Source: Prosthecochloris marina (GTDB taxonomy: Bacteria > Bacteroidota > Chlorobiia > Chlorobiales > Chlorobiaceae). Taken from it: a stretch of DNA of 64,000 nucleotides. The position numbers were made by a program, and so were the translations under genes. Below are positions 1-9,293 of the stretch, piece by piece; the stretch's first letter is position 1; every line of letters begins with the position of its first letter. Under the pieces are notes generated by a model that was given only the letters and a program-made list of their open reading frames with translations, was not told the origin of the DNA and made no database searches. Location: the NCBI RefSeq assembly GCF_003182595.1, contig NZ_PDNZ01000006.1:147538-211537 (forward strand), in the 5' to 3' direction.

Positions 1-741
1 TCCGAACTCTTTCGCCTGCTTTGCCGACAAAACCGTTTTTTCATCGATAATGCTTTCATATTCCTCGACAGGAATCCCTCTCCGCTTCGCCACATAGCCT
101 GTATAGGCATCATAAACAGCATCCAGCATCATCTCAACCTGCTCCCTGTACTCCGGGCTCGCTCCAGCTCTTGTAAACGGTTCGACCCCGCTTTTCCATG
201 CCGACCATTGAGCAGCCTGAAAAGAAACCCCGAGCTTTTCAAGCGTTCCTGTATAAAATAGCAGCTCGGCCTTCAAACCATCGAGCAAGAGAAAATTCCC
301 TCGCTCCGCAACAATGGAATCACATGCAGATGCAAGCCACACATCTGCATCAGAAGCACTACCAAGAAAAGCGTTTACCGGTTTCCCGGTTTTTCTCGTC
401 TGCTCGATAGCTCGCTGAATCTGCTGGATCTTCGCAGAGCCTGTTCGTACTCCACGGATGTCGAGCAGGACACTTTTGATTCGTTCATCTTCACCCGCCT
501 GGTCGAGCAGAAACAGAATATCCTGTAAAGACAGTTCTTGCGACTCACGCTCAAAAGGCAGAGAGAACCCGACATCGGTGGTTTCCTTGATGTCTCCGTA
601 AACATCTATTTTCAGTACGAACTCTTCAGGTAGCGATTTCTGCGTCGTAAAGGCCCGGTAAAGACCTATCGCAAGAACAAGAAAAACCAGTACGACAACG
701 ATGCAGCCGATCTTTCCTGCACCTATTTTCTTCTTTGCCAT
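1..741 (-). CDS. sppA: Signal peptide peptidase SppA (N-terminal 247 codons, runs off the left edge)
   Basis: Membrane-bound serine peptidase of family S49 that degrades cleaved signal peptides. The frame opens with ATG at 741 and stays open to base 1, so the C-terminal part lies outside. Residues 1-10 are basic and are followed by a hydrophobic anchor (about 11-30, GCIVVVLVFLVLAIGLY). The stretch WKSGVEPFTR at 182-191 matches the region holding the catalytic Lys of long (67K-type) SppA, giving Lys183 as the general base. The nucleophile Ser would lie in the missing half. The next gene on the same strand, an ABC ATPase, lies upstream across a 133-bp gap. The family call is strong; the full length cannot be judged. 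Confidence 0.85.
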   Translation of the reverse strand, partial: MAKKKIGAGKIGCIVVVLVFLVLAIGLYRAFTTQKSLPEEFVLKIDVYGDIKETTDVGFSLPFERESQELSLQDILFLLDQAGEDERIKSVLLDIRGVRTGSAKIQQIQRAIEQTRKTGKPVNAFLGSASDADVWLASACDSIVAERGNFLLLDGLKAELLFYTGTLEKLGVSFQAAQWSAWKSGVEPFTRAGASPEYREQVEMMLDAVYDAYTGYVAKRRGIPVEEYESIIDEKTVLSAKQAKEFG

Positions 742-874
742 TGGATTATGTTATGTTTTCATTTTTCAGTTACACAAACAGCTCTATCGTCTATCAAGTT
801 TCTTATCCGCAAACCAGGTAATGGGTTAACAGGAAACATGACCTACTATTAACAAACTTTTTTGCAAAAGAGCC

Positions 875-1849
875 TTATTCATACAGCAAACAGCTCACCT
901 GGTGCCGACCATCGTCGCAGAGTGGCTTTAACATCGGCTCCACCGAGCGGCACCGCTCCATCACTTCGGGACAGCGGGGATGAAAACTGCATCCGGACGG
1001 CATATCGAGCGGTCCGGGCAAATCGCCTTTCAAGAGTATCCTTTCCTTTTTTCGGCTCAATTCCGGCAGAGGAATCGCCGACATCAGTGCTTTCGTATAA
1101 GGATGCTTCGGGTTTCTGTAGAGTTCATCCGAATCGGCTACCTCGACGATCTTTCCAAGGTACATAACCGCAACACGGTCTGAAATATACTCGACAACCG
1201 AAAGGTCATGAGCGATGAAGAGATAGGTCAACCCGAACTCGGTCTGCAGATCTTTCAGCAAGTTGATGATTTGCGACTGAATGGAAACATCGAGTGCAGA
1301 AACAGGTTCGTCACAGATGATAACCTTGGGGTTGACCGCGAGCGCCCTCGCAATACCTATCCTCTGCCGCTGTCCTCCTGAAAATTCATGCGGGTAACGG
1401 TTGAAATAGTCGTTGCTCAACCCCACAATATCGAGCAACTCATAGATTTTCTTCTTTGCATCCTTGCGGGGAACCACCTTATGAACCGACAGAACCTCGT
1501 TAAGCATCTGACCGATTGTCATCCTTGGGTTGAGAGAACTGAACGGATCCTGGAAAATCATCTGCATCTGACTGCGCAGACTGCGAAAATCCCGGTTACC
1601 GATCGTATCTATAGCCTCACCGTCATACCATATTTCACCTTTCACCGGAACAGGCGTCAACCTCAACAAGGCCCTCCCGAGAGTTGTTTTACCGCAGCCC
1701 GACTCCCCGACCAGGCCAAGCGTCTCTCCTTTTCTCACGTCGAAGGAAACCCCGTTAACCGCTTTAACTACAGCCTTTTTCCCTCCTTTCCTCGATGAAA
1801 AGGCAACTTCGAGGTCACGGACCTTCAGCAGCAAGTCGCCCTTTCCCAT
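875..1849 (-). CDS. Oligopeptide/dipeptide ABC transporter ATP-binding protein (OppF/DppF type)
   Basis: Cytoplasmic ATPase of a peptide or nickel importer. It has Walker A GESGCGKTT, the Q-loop in MIFQDPFSSLNPRMTI, the signature FSGGQRQR, Walker B VIICDEPVSALD and the switch His in IAHDLS. The C-terminal extension PSGCSFHPRCPEVMERC is the Cys-containing oligopeptide-transporter domain found only in OppD/OppF-like subunits. I start at the ATG at 1849. An in-frame GTG at 1870 would add seven residues (MKKNGTD) and cannot be excluded. No permease or binding protein is adjacent on either side, so the partners are encoded elsewhere and the substrate is unknown. Confidence 0.9.
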   Translation of the reverse strand: MGKGDLLLKVRDLEVAFSSRKGGKKAVVKAVNGVSFDVRKGETLGLVGESGCGKTTLGRALLRLTPVPVKGEIWYDGEAIDTIGNRDFRSLRSQMQMIFQDPFSSLNPRMTIGQMLNEVLSVHKVVPRKDAKKKIYELLDIVGLSNDYFNRYPHEFSGGQRQRIGIARALAVNPKVIICDEPVSALDVSIQSQIINLLKDLQTEFGLTYLFIAHDLSVVEYISDRVAVMYLGKIVEVADSDELYRNPKHPYTKALMSAIPLPELSRKKERILLKGDLPGPLDMPSGCSFHPRCPEVMERCRSVEPMLKPLCDDGRHQVSCLLYE

Positions 1850-2013
1850 ATCCGTCCCATTCTTTTTCACCCGGGCAAATTCAATTCAATATTCAGCTAA
1901 AAACTTCTCACTTCGGAAAAACACCCTTGTTTTCCGCACTGGGCAATATACAGGATTTTCCTCTGTTGAACCTGCTCCTCTCGATGCCCGATCATTCTCC
2001 CACTTCTTTTTCT

Positions 2014-2439
2014 CTACAGGTTTTCTTTCCTCAGCACCAGCCACGTGAACTCAGCTTCGAGAGCCTTCACCCCAGCTTCCGAAACAACTACGACATGAGC
2101 AGTCGTGACGATTTTGCGACGGTCATCGAGAATCCGCTGAAATTCCCCAAAAAGATGCTCCAGAGAAATCAGCTTGGCGACCGACTCACCCTCGGTTGGT
2201 TTGTGGAATTTCGTAACAGCATTTCTCAACGTCGGTATGTCGGTTTCGAGATCCATTCCCAACCTATCGAAAAGATACTGAGCGGATGCTGCTTCGGCCA
2301 GGGTGAACTGGGCGCAGAAACTCACGCCACCAAAATAATTGCGGATGCGGCAATCGTCAGGCAAATGGAGAGACTGCGTCCCTTCTCTATACGTTATCCC
2401 AAGATGTTTATTGATGGGAATGTCCGCCACACTACTCAT
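2014..2439 (-). CDS. Hotdog-fold thioesterase (DUF4442/PaaI-like)
   Basis: Protein of 141 residues. The central segment RNYFGGVSFCAQFTLAEAA resembles the conserved N-Y-x-G-x-(V/I)-x-F-x-x-x-L-x-x-L-x-E core of DUF4442 and acyl-CoA thioesterase-like hotdog proteins. A role in hydrolysing an acyl-CoA or acyl-ACP thioester is inferred from fold only. Its ATG lies inside the 3' end of the FlK-like thioesterase gene (8-base overlap), so the two are almost certainly co-translated. Two different hotdog proteins in one overlapping operon suggest they act on related thioesters or pair as subunits. No exact substrate can be named. Confidence 0.72.
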   Translation of the reverse strand: MSSVADIPINKHLGITYREGTQSLHLPDDCRIRNYFGGVSFCAQFTLAEAASAQYLFDRLGMDLETDIPTLRNAVTKFHKPTEGESVAKLISLEHLFGEFQRILDDRRKIVTTAHVVVVSEAGVKALEAEFTWLVLRKENL

Positions 2440-2857
2440 TATGCATGCCTTTTTCCCTTACCTTGGCATCGAATTTTTCTTTGTTGATGACAAAACGCTC
2501 ATGGCGTCCTTTTGAAATCAGATCAACACCGTCGTGAGCTTCGACCGAGAAAACAAGTTTTCTTCCATCAACTTCCATGAGTTCGACAGCCGCCGTGACT
2601 TCAAGACCGGGTGGCGTAGCGGCTTCATGGCTGACGTCAATATGCGTCCCGACAGTTTGCTCTCTCGGCCAGTCAAGATGTGGGTTAATGGCCTTGATGC
2701 AACTCCACTCAAGGAAACCCACCAGAAATCCGGTGGCAAATACTTCCGGCATTGCTGTGAACTCTTCCGACTCGGGGTAGAGCGACGGCACGGTTTTAGA
2801 CGTTGGAACGACAAATTTGTGTTCGTATTTGATACCAGGCTTCAATGTTTCTTTCAT
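2432..2857 (-). CDS. FlK-like acyl-CoA thioesterase
   Basis: Hotdog thioesterase of 141 residues that reads very like Streptomyces cattleya fluoroacetyl-CoA thioesterase FlK (from memory of that sequence). Shared blocks include FVVP at 15-18, KTV..LYPES at 21-30, PEVFATGF at 37-44, AATPPGL at 79-85 and AHDGVD. The FlK catalytic Thr42 and Glu50 align to Thr42 and Glu50 here, and His76 to His77. The FlK lid residue Phe36, linked to fluoroacetyl selectivity, is Met36 here, so the real substrate may be another small acyl-CoA. The downstream hotdog gene overlaps it by 8 bases. Physiological role is unknown; fluoroacetate detoxification is only one possibility. Confidence 0.82.
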   Translation of the reverse strand: MKETLKPGIKYEHKFVVPTSKTVPSLYPESEEFTAMPEVFATGFLVGFLEWSCIKAINPHLDWPREQTVGTHIDVSHEAATPPGLEVTAAVELMEVDGRKLVFSVEAHDGVDLISKGRHERFVINKEKFDAKVREKGMHNE

Positions 2858-3006
2858 ATTGTTCTTTTTTTATGCATAACGCGGTTCGCAGAAGGCCCAA
2901 AAAACGGAACATCATTCAGCTTTTTGAAACTTCCTGACTCCGCGTTAGCCGTGGTTAATTGTTCAAAAATAAAAACATCTTGAGGCAATCCGCCCTATGA
3001 TTAACG

Positions 3007-3552
3007 CTAGTCGCCGGACACTGGTATATCAGCTTTTATACATACTGTATTCTCGATACTGATGGAAGCACTCAAGCGCTTGCACAAGGCAAGCATTCGC
3101 TTGTTATCCGGGTGCAAATAACCCCTTAATATAGTAATGCCGTTATCCATCGCCGACCCGATCAGTTTTTTTAGCAACGCGTAACCAACACCCTGACCCT
3201 GGAACTCATCCACCACCGTTACAGCGAATTCAGCAACATTATTTTCTTCCGTCAGCTTGACGTACCGGGATAATCCTATTCCCTTTTCCTGGTTCTTTTC
3301 ATGTATCAACGCGCACCACGCCATTCTGTTTTTACCATCAAGGTTCGTCAGGTAATCGAGTTGCTTGTCGGAAAGCCTGTTTAGAGGCGAAGCAAAGCGT
3401 AGCCAGCGTGACCGGGATGACATACTTTTTATTGCACTGGTTATCTGGTCCTTCAAGAATTCAGCAGTGTGCTTTGTTTCCGGGTCAATACAAAGGCATA
3501 TTTCGTATGGCATCCCGTTTTTCATGACCTGCCTGGAAGTCACACTTGCCAT
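3007..3552 (-). CDS. GNAT family N-acetyltransferase
   Basis: Predicted acetyl-CoA-dependent acetyltransferase of 181 residues. The acetyl-CoA pyrophosphate-binding motif A is seen in the C-terminal half as VVDEFQGQGVGYALLKKL (Q/R-x-x-G-x-G/A type), preceded by the beta-4 strand AEFAVTV. It resembles the GNAT domain of protein lysine acetyltransferases of the Pat type, but without the large acyl-CoA synthetase domain. An ideal Shine-Dalgarno GGAGG sits six bases upstream of the ATG at 3552, whereas it directly abuts an ATG at 3558, so 3552 is chosen. The acceptor is unknown. It stands alone between the thioesterase pair and the 2TM gene. Confidence 0.82.
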   Translation of the reverse strand: MASVTSRQVMKNGMPYEICLCIDPETKHTAEFLKDQITSAIKSMSSRSRWLRFASPLNRLSDKQLDYLTNLDGKNRMAWCALIHEKNQEKGIGLSRYVKLTEENNVAEFAVTVVDEFQGQGVGYALLKKLIGSAMDNGITILRGYLHPDNKRMLALCKRLSASISIENTVCIKADIPVSGD

Positions 3553-3640
3553 ATTCATCCTCCCCCAAAGAACACCCTACCTGTAAAATTCATGACAATC
3601 TTTCCTCAAAAAAGACAAAGCCGGAAACAAAAGATTTCTT

Positions 3641-3919
3641 TCACTGCTCCCCCGAAGTCTCCTTCTTCATTTCTTTTTCAATCATTTTTTCCATGACGGA
3701 TGAGTCTCCAGAAAAAACGAAGACATCCATTCCATGAAAAAACAAACCGATCCCCCATCCAAGTAGGGGCCAAATGAACCAGAAATATTCGGGAGAGGTA
3801 CTTAAATTGATAACTATGACTGCCGTATTGACAAACATGTAGACTGCCAAATGAATGTAAAATCCCAACTTTGCCTTTACCCTTTTTTTAGCCCTCTGGT
3901 AAGCGTCCTGATTTTCCAT
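3641..3919 (-). CDS. Small 2TM-domain membrane protein
   Basis: Protein of 92 residues made of a basic N-terminal helix (YQRAKKRVKAKLGFYIHL), two hydrophobic spans (about 20-40 and 45-63) and an acidic/basic amphipathic tail. This is the layout of the 2TM domain (PF13239), which occurs alone or fused to LytS-like histidine kinases and is common in Bacteroidetes/Chlorobi. The conserved W-P-x-x-G-W-G-I-G-x-x-x-H pattern is present as WPLLGWGIGLFFH. There is no enzymatic motif. Function is unknown; it may be a membrane-interaction module. Confidence 0.75.
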   Translation of the reverse strand: MENQDAYQRAKKRVKAKLGFYIHLAVYMFVNTAVIVINLSTSPEYFWFIWPLLGWGIGLFFHGMDVFVFSGDSSVMEKMIEKEMKKETSGEQ

Positions 3920-4003
3920 ATCCTTTCTTCCAACGGTTTATCATTCAGCACGTAACATACTGCTCAACTGTTTAGCTATAACGTATTCACAAAATATTTT
4001 GGT

Positions 4004-4588
4004 TCATTGATGCATGGCCAAAACAACCATACGATTAAGCCCTATACGTACTTTATCCATGGTTGACAGCCTGGATTCCGACAAGACGATTTTTTGTAAC
4101 TCTTTGAAAGTTAACATATTACCGGCCTCACAGTAATGTTGTAACATGGTGCTGATAGTTGACAGCATTACAAGGATCTTTTTTGCCGTATTTTTTCCGT
4201 TATAGCCGGTATCCTTCTCATTAATCGCATTACAGGTAAAATCCAGGTTTCCTGCAGTTCCTCCCCTGCCATCATCCTGCAATTCGATTTTATACAGTGA
4301 TGATGATTTTTTATTGTCCAGCCTGAAATGAAGCTTGTAATGAGCAGGATCGTGCAGAATTGCTGTCCAGGTGGTTTTTCCCTTGAAACTGCTTAGCAGG
4401 AATGGCGCAGATGAAACCTCGCTAAAAACCGTTCCCAATTCCACCTTATCATTTGGACAATGAATCAGATGACATTTCCAACCCGGTATCCACCGATACT
4501 CTTCCACCGGACAGCAAAGCGGGAATACTTTTTCAACCGGAGCATTGATATGTACAGGCAATACTATTTTCGCTTTATCCTCTGGCAT
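4004..4588 (-). CDS. SRPBCC/START-like hypothetical protein
   Basis: Protein of 194 residues opening with IVLPVHINAPVEKVFPLCCPVEEYRWIPGW, cut here into IVLPVHINAPVEKVF and CPVEEYRWIPGW. The beta-strand, 'A-P-x-x-x-V-F-x-L' and W-I-P-x-W pattern is typical of polyketide-cyclase/START-like lipid-binding folds. A later strand, YKIELQDDGRGGTAGNLDFT, fits the beta-sheet of that fold. The C-terminal helix region (about 140-194) is less typical. Ligand and role are unknown. It is monocistronic, with a 450-base gap upstream. The fold assignment is moderate. Confidence 0.55.
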   Translation of the reverse strand: MPEDKAKIVLPVHINAPVEKVFPLCCPVEEYRWIPGWKCHLIHCPNDKVELGTVFSEVSSAPFLLSSFKGKTTWTAILHDPAHYKLHFRLDNKKSSSLYKIELQDDGRGGTAGNLDFTCNAINEKDTGYNGKNTAKKILVMLSTISTMLQHYCEAGNMLTFKELQKIVLSESRLSTMDKVRIGLNRMVVLAMHQ

Positions 4589-5039
4589 GGTTCAGTCCAT
4601 GAAAGCATCTATTAAGAACACCTCAATTTTTTTATTCCGCGCTTCAACTGCATCGTTGATCCCGACCTGTCGGGATCGAAATCCTCATGTCCCGACTCGT
4701 CGGCGCACCCCCGTTTTCCGCGCTTTGTTCGCTTCGCATTTGACACCGCTCATGACAATAAATAGAGGTGGCCTTTACATTCCTGGCAGCGTTTTCCTGA
4801 AGGTTCATTAAACTGTAGCAACACGGAAAACACCACCCGTCCTTTACAACGTTGTTTTACCCCTGAAAAACACTCTTTATCACCCGTATGAGAAAAAGAT
4901 GTAATATACGTATTGTTTCGGTTTCGTTCTCCCGAACGCGCCTCTATGAATATTACATTTTAGATGGGTCTATAAAAAATTACTATGTATATAGATACAC
5001 TGCACTATAGTCAAACAAATCACGGCAGTTATAGCCCTT
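4589..5039. other. Intergenic region between divergent genes, no gene seen
   Basis: 451 bases between the SRPBCC-like gene (minus) and rsmI (plus). It holds a short perfect hairpin, GATCCCGAC-CT-GTCGGGATC, at 4658-4677. It also holds a 9-base inverted repeat (ATGTAATAT at 4899-4907, ATATTACAT at 4950-4958) that encloses a smaller stem CGTTC-TCCC-GAACG at 4925-4938. Both promoters of the divergent genes must lie here, but I could not assign convincing -35/-10 pairs. Confidence 0.5.
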
Positions 5040-5723
5040 ATGGATGACATCGGTACACTCTACATCGTAGCTACACCCCTCGGCAATCTCGAAGATATTA
5101 CCCTGCGGGCGATCAACACCCTGAAATCTGTCGATTCCATCGCATGTGAAGACACACGGCGGGCATCGATACTGTTGCGCCATATCGGCATCAGCGGGAA
5201 AAAACTCATCAGCTACCACGCATTCAACGAAGCAAAAGCGATCGCAAGCATTCTTACTCTGCTTGAGAACTGCCTTGATGTCGCCGTCATTACCGATGCC
5301 GGTACGCCTGCGATCAGCGATCCTGGCTTTGCGCTGGTTCGCAGAGCGTATGAATTACCTGCAAAGGTTATTCCGGTACCAGGCCCAAGTGCCGTAACGG
5401 CAGCTCTTTCAGTTTGTCCCCTGCCGGTACACAACTTTTTCTTTGCCGGGTTCTTGCCGCACAAAAAAGGACGGAAAAGCAAACTGGAATTTCTTGCCTC
5501 CATCGACAGCACAATAGTGTTTTATGAATCTCCGCACCGTATCATGAAACTTCTGAGAGAAATCGATACTTATTTTTCAGGTTCACAGGTCTTCATTGCA
5601 CGAGAGGTAACCAAGCTGCACGAGGAATATCTCTGTGGAACTCCTTCGGAAATGATTGAACGTTTCACGGGCGAGAAAGCAAAAGGAGAGTTCGTTGCAG
5701 TTGTTTATCCGAAAGCAAAATGA
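5040..5723 (+). CDS. rsmI: 16S rRNA (cytidine(1402)-2'-O)-methyltransferase
   Basis: SAM-dependent methyltransferase that 2'-O-methylates C1402 in the decoding centre of 16S rRNA. At 227 residues it is close to the compact family form without the extra C-terminal domain. Diagnostic tetrapyrrole-methylase-fold motifs are LYIVATPLGNLEDITLRA near the N-terminus, ACEDTRR.S.LL at 35-47, VITDAGTPAISDPG and VIPVPGPSAVTAALS for SAM binding, and FYESPHR. It stands at the head of a plus-strand run (rsmI, panC, pnp, leuS), though gaps of 100-220 bases suggest several transcription units. Confidence 0.95.
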   Translation: MDDIGTLYIVATPLGNLEDITLRAINTLKSVDSIACEDTRRASILLRHIGISGKKLISYHAFNEAKAIASILTLLENCLDVAVITDAGTPAISDPGFALVRRAYELPAKVIPVPGPSAVTAALSVCPLPVHNFFFAGFLPHKKGRKSKLEFLASIDSTIVFYESPHRIMKLLREIDTYFSGSQVFIAREVTKLHEEYLCGTPSEMIERFTGEKAKGEFVAVVYPKAK

Positions 5724-5822
5724 AAAGGCAAATAAGTACGGTATCGATTATGGTGATACCGGCCGTGAACCCTGAAAAAAGGAAACGCACCACTCATTTT
5801 ATCTCAATAAACTCAAAAAAAC

Positions 5823-6701
5823 ATGCAGATAATCAATGATCCGGCCTACATGCAGAAAACCGCTGAAAGTCTACGACTGAAACATCAGCTTATAGCTGTT
5901 GTCATGACTATGGGCGCTCTGCACGAAGGCCACCTGAGCCTCCTGAAGATCGCCAAGGAGAATGCCGGCACGGTGATTCTCACCATCTTCGTCAATCCGC
6001 GCCAGTTCGGCCCCGATGAAGACTTTCACCGTTACCCCAGACCCTTTGAAAAAGATGCAGCCATGGCAAAAGCCGCTGGCGTCGATTACCTGTTTGCTCC
6101 GGACGTGGAATCGATGTATACGGAAGGCTTCCAGACACAGGTCAATACGGGGGATATCACGAACCGGTTCGAAGGTGAGAAAAGACCCGGCCATTTCAAC
6201 GGTATGGCCACCGTTGTGTTGAAACTGCTGATGATTTCCAAAGCCCATCTCGCCATCTTCGGAGAAAAAGATGCCCAGCAGCTTGCGGTCATCAAACGCA
6301 TGGTCAGGGATTTCAACCTCGGGACGACAATTATCGAAGCACCTGTCGTTCGAAATGAAGACGGACTGGCAACAAGCTCGCGGAACATCTACCTTTCTTC
6401 ACAGGAACGTCAGCAGGCGACTGTTCTCTATCAGGGGATCCTCCGCGCCAAAGAACTCGTAGCACAGGGAATGACCGAAACGGAAAAAATTCTCGAAGAA
6501 GTTGCCGCCGTCATCGGTTCGGCCCCCGATGCAACGATCGACTATACCGGCATTGTAGATGCGGATACTTTTGCTGAAACAGGCACACTGCGCCCGAATG
6601 CACACCATCGCCTCCTCCTCGCGGTCTGGATAGGCTCGACGAGACTTATAGATAACAGCATACTCGAGCCTCTTGAACAAAGCGCCGCACAAGACACATG
6701 A
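5823..6701 (+). CDS. panC: Pantothenate synthetase
   Basis: Catalyses ATP-dependent condensation of pantoate and beta-alanine, the last step of pantothenate (vitamin B5) synthesis for coenzyme A. At 292 residues it has the usual family length. The nucleotide-binding HIGH-like segment is [13 protein letters not shown], followed by [13 protein letters not shown]. The pantoate-binding region is [23 protein letters not shown] follows, and the KMSKS-equivalent is [12 protein letters not shown]. The start ATGCAGATAATC follows an A-rich stretch with no strong Shine-Dalgarno. No panB or panD is adjacent. Confidence 0.96.
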   Translation: MQIINDPAYMQKTAESLRLKHQLIAVVMTMGALHEGHLSLLKIAKENAGTVILTIFVNPRQFGPDEDFHRYPRPFEKDAAMAKAAGVDYLFAPDVESMYTEGFQTQVNTGDITNRFEGEKRPGHFNGMATVVLKLLMISKAHLAIFGEKDAQQLAVIKRMVRDFNLGTTIIEAPVVRNEDGLATSSRNIYLSSQERQQATVLYQGILRAKELVAQGMTETEKILEEVAAVIGSAPDATIDYTGIVDADTFAETGTLRPNAHHRLLLAVWIGSTRLIDNSILEPLEQSAAQDT

Positions 6702-6924
6702 ACATGCAACCATTCATTACTTTTCAGACTTGTCTAACTGCCCGGCAACCGCTCAAACCGAATTGGAGTATAATGGCAGAAATAATTAACCCTCAACTAA
6801 TGTTCTAAGAATATCGTATATTGAAAGATTGTTAATTTAATCGCTTATCGACGTTGTGTACCGGCCCGAAAAATCCGACGTGACAACCTGCTTTTTATAT
6901 CCACTAACAACTGATGATCATTCC

Positions 6925-9120
6925 ATGTTTATACGCAAAGCAATCGATCTGGAAGGCGGAAAAACTATCACCATTGAAACCGGCAAAATGGCGAAACAGG
7001 CCGATGGGGCCGTTGTCGCAAGTATGGGCGACACCATGGTTCTTGCAACCGTGGTTTCCAGTAAAACTCCTCCCCCACCGAATCAGGATTTCTTTCCTCT
7101 TCAGGTCGAGTATCGTGAAAAATATTCCGCAGCCGGAAAGTTCCCGGGGGGGTTCATAAAACGTGAAGGCAGGCCTTCTGAAAAAGAGATCCTCTCCGCC
7201 CGCCTCATCGACCGCGCTCTTCGCCCGCTTTTCCCAGACGGTTATTATCAAGACACACAAATCATCATCTCGGTTATCTCCTCCGACCAGCTTAACGATG
7301 CCGATGTACTTGGAGGCATTGCCGCCTCTGCTGCCATCATGGTTTCCGATATTCCGTTTTCAAACTCCATGTCGGAAGTTCGTGTCGGCAGGATCAACGG
7401 TGAGTTTATCATCAACCCGAATATCAACGAACTGTCAAGAAGCGACATCGATATCAGCATTGGGGGTACAGCCGGTACAATCTGTATGCTTGAAGGCGAA
7501 ATGGACGAGATATCCGAAGCTGAAATGCTCGACGCAATCCGTTTTGGACATGAAGCCATCAAAAAAATCTGTTCCTTGCAGGACGAAATCGCCGCAGAAG
7601 TAGCAAAACCAAAACGATCGTTCCTCCCGATTGCAGCCCCGGAGGACTTACAGGAAAGCATCGCAGAACTGTGTGCGGTTTCCCTGAAAGAACTTGCTTA
7701 TATGCCTCTCGCTAAAGAGGAGCGCGCAGAAAAAACTTCGGAGATATACAAGTCCGTAACGCAAAAAATCCTCGCCCGTTACAAGGAAGAAATCTCTGCC
7801 GATGATATCGCCGCCGATCCTGCAAAGGCTCTTTATCTCAATGAACAGATTATTTCGGGTCATATTCATGATATCGAGAAAAAAGTGATGCGCCACATGA
7901 TTCTCGATGACGCCAAGCGTCTTGACGGCAGAACACTCGAAGAGGTCAGACCCATCAGTATCGAACTCGGTCTTATCCCCAGGGCTCATGGTTCGGCGCT
8001 CTTCACCAGAGGCGAAACCCAGGCGCTCGTCACGCTGACGCTGGGCACGAAAAAAGACGCTCAGATGATCGACACCCTTATCGACGATACCGAAAAGCGG
8101 TTCATGCTGCACTATAATTTTCCTCCCTTCTCAGTTGGTGAAACCGGACGTGTAGGAGGTGTAGGACGCCGTGAGATCGGCCATGGAAACCTTGCAGAAA
8201 GAGCTGTCAAAAAAGTGGCACCTTCCGATGCAGAATTCCCTTACACCATTCGTATCGTATCCGACATTCTCGAATCGAACGGCTCTTCATCCATGGCGTC
8301 CGTATGCGGAGGAACTCTTGCTGCAATGGATGGCGGCGTGCCTCTCACGAAACCGGTATCGGGTATTGCCATGGGGCTTATCAAAGAAGGTGAACGATAC
8401 GCGGTTCTCTCCGATATTCTCGGTAACGAAGATCATCTTGGAGATATGGACTTCAAGGTGGCCGGAACCAGAGACGGTATCACGGCATGCCAGATGGATA
8501 TCAAGATCGACGGTCTTGATTATCATATTCTTGAACAAGCCCTCGAGCAGTCTAAAAAAGGACGCTTGCATATCCTCGAAAAGATGACCGATGCAATTTC
8601 CGACCCGAGAGAGGAAATCGGCAGATATGCACCGCGCCTTTCGACTATCCAGGTACCGGTAGATGCGATCGGCATGATCATCGGCAAGGGTGGCGAAACG
8701 ATCAGAAGCATAACGGAAGAAACAGGCGCGGAAATCAATGTGGAAGACGACGGTACGGTTACCATTGCCGCACCGAGCGGAGAAGGTGCATCTGCGGCGA
8801 TAGAAACGATCAAAACGCTGATCTCGAAACCGGAAGTCGGCCTGGTTTATTCCGGCAAGGTCCGCGACATACGAGAAGAACTGGGCGCGTTTGTCGAATT
8901 CCTCCCGAAAACCGATGGACTTGTCCACATCTCTGAAATTGCAAAAGAAAGAGTCTCGAAAGTGAGTGACTATCTGAAACCCGGAGACCGTATAAAAGTC
9001 AAGCTGATCGACATCCGTAAGGATCCCAGAACAGGCAAGACACGTTATGCACTATCCATGAAAGCACTGCTTGACGTTCCACCAGAATCCGAAAACGGGT
9101 CACCGGCACAGGGAGAGTAA
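6925..9120 (+). CDS. pnp: Polyribonucleotide nucleotidyltransferase (PNPase)
   Basis: Phosphorolytic 3'-5' exoribonuclease of mRNA turnover, active as a trimer. At 731 residues it has normal length. Two RNase PH domains are present (first with [11 protein letters not shown], second with [15 protein letters not shown] and the catalytic-region motif [19 protein letters not shown]), then a KH domain ([14 protein letters not shown]) and a C-terminal S1 domain ([19 protein letters not shown]). The start at 6925 ([11 protein letters not shown]) is chosen because family proteins begin there; an upstream in-frame GTG at 6856 would add 23 residues without homology. A strong terminator follows the stop codon. 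Confidence 0.96.
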   Translation: MFIRKAIDLEGGKTITIETGKMAKQADGAVVASMGDTMVLATVVSSKTPPPPNQDFFPLQVEYREKYSAAGKFPGGFIKREGRPSEKEILSARLIDRALRPLFPDGYYQDTQIIISVISSDQLNDADVLGGIAASAAIMVSDIPFSNSMSEVRVGRINGEFIINPNINELSRSDIDISIGGTAGTICMLEGEMDEISEAEMLDAIRFGHEAIKKICSLQDEIAAEVAKPKRSFLPIAAPEDLQESIAELCAVSLKELAYMPLAKEERAEKTSEIYKSVTQKILARYKEEISADDIAADPAKALYLNEQIISGHIHDIEKKVMRHMILDDAKRLDGRTLEEVRPISIELGLIPRAHGSALFTRGETQALVTLTLGTKKDAQMIDTLIDDTEKRFMLHYNFPPFSVGETGRVGGVGRREIGHGNLAERAVKKVAPSDAEFPYTIRIVSDILESNGSSSMASVCGGTLAAMDGGVPLTKPVSGIAMGLIKEGERYAVLSDILGNEDHLGDMDFKVAGTRDGITACQMDIKIDGLDYHILEQALEQSKKGRLHILEKMTDAISDPREEIGRYAPRLSTIQVPVDAIGMIIGKGGETIRSITEETGAEINVEDDGTVTIAAPSGEGASAAIETIKTLISKPEVGLVYSGKVRDIREELGAFVEFLPKTDGLVHISEIAKERVSKVSDYLKPGDRIKVKLIDIRKDPRTGKTRYALSMKALLDVPPESENGSPAQGE

Positions 9121-9163
9121 AACAGTCGGCCCTCTGCAGGAAACAGCGGGCAACAGGAAACCT

Positions 9164-9197
9164 AAAGCTGTGCAACATCTGGTGCACAGCTTTTTTT
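9164..9197 (+). terminator. Rho-independent terminator of pnp
   Basis: Perfect 11-base arms AAAGCTGTGCA (9164-9174) and TGCACAGCTTT (9183-9193) with an 8-base loop, and a T run through 9197. It lies 44 bases past the pnp stop codon and before leuS, so leuS probably has its own promoter. Confidence 0.9.
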
Positions 9198-9293
9198 CTG
9201 CCCGAAAAAGCATCCTGCGGCTTTTTCATTTTCGTGTGATTTTCTTTTCTTTGACCAGATCTGCAGGAAGCACAAACATATCCGAAAAAAAGC

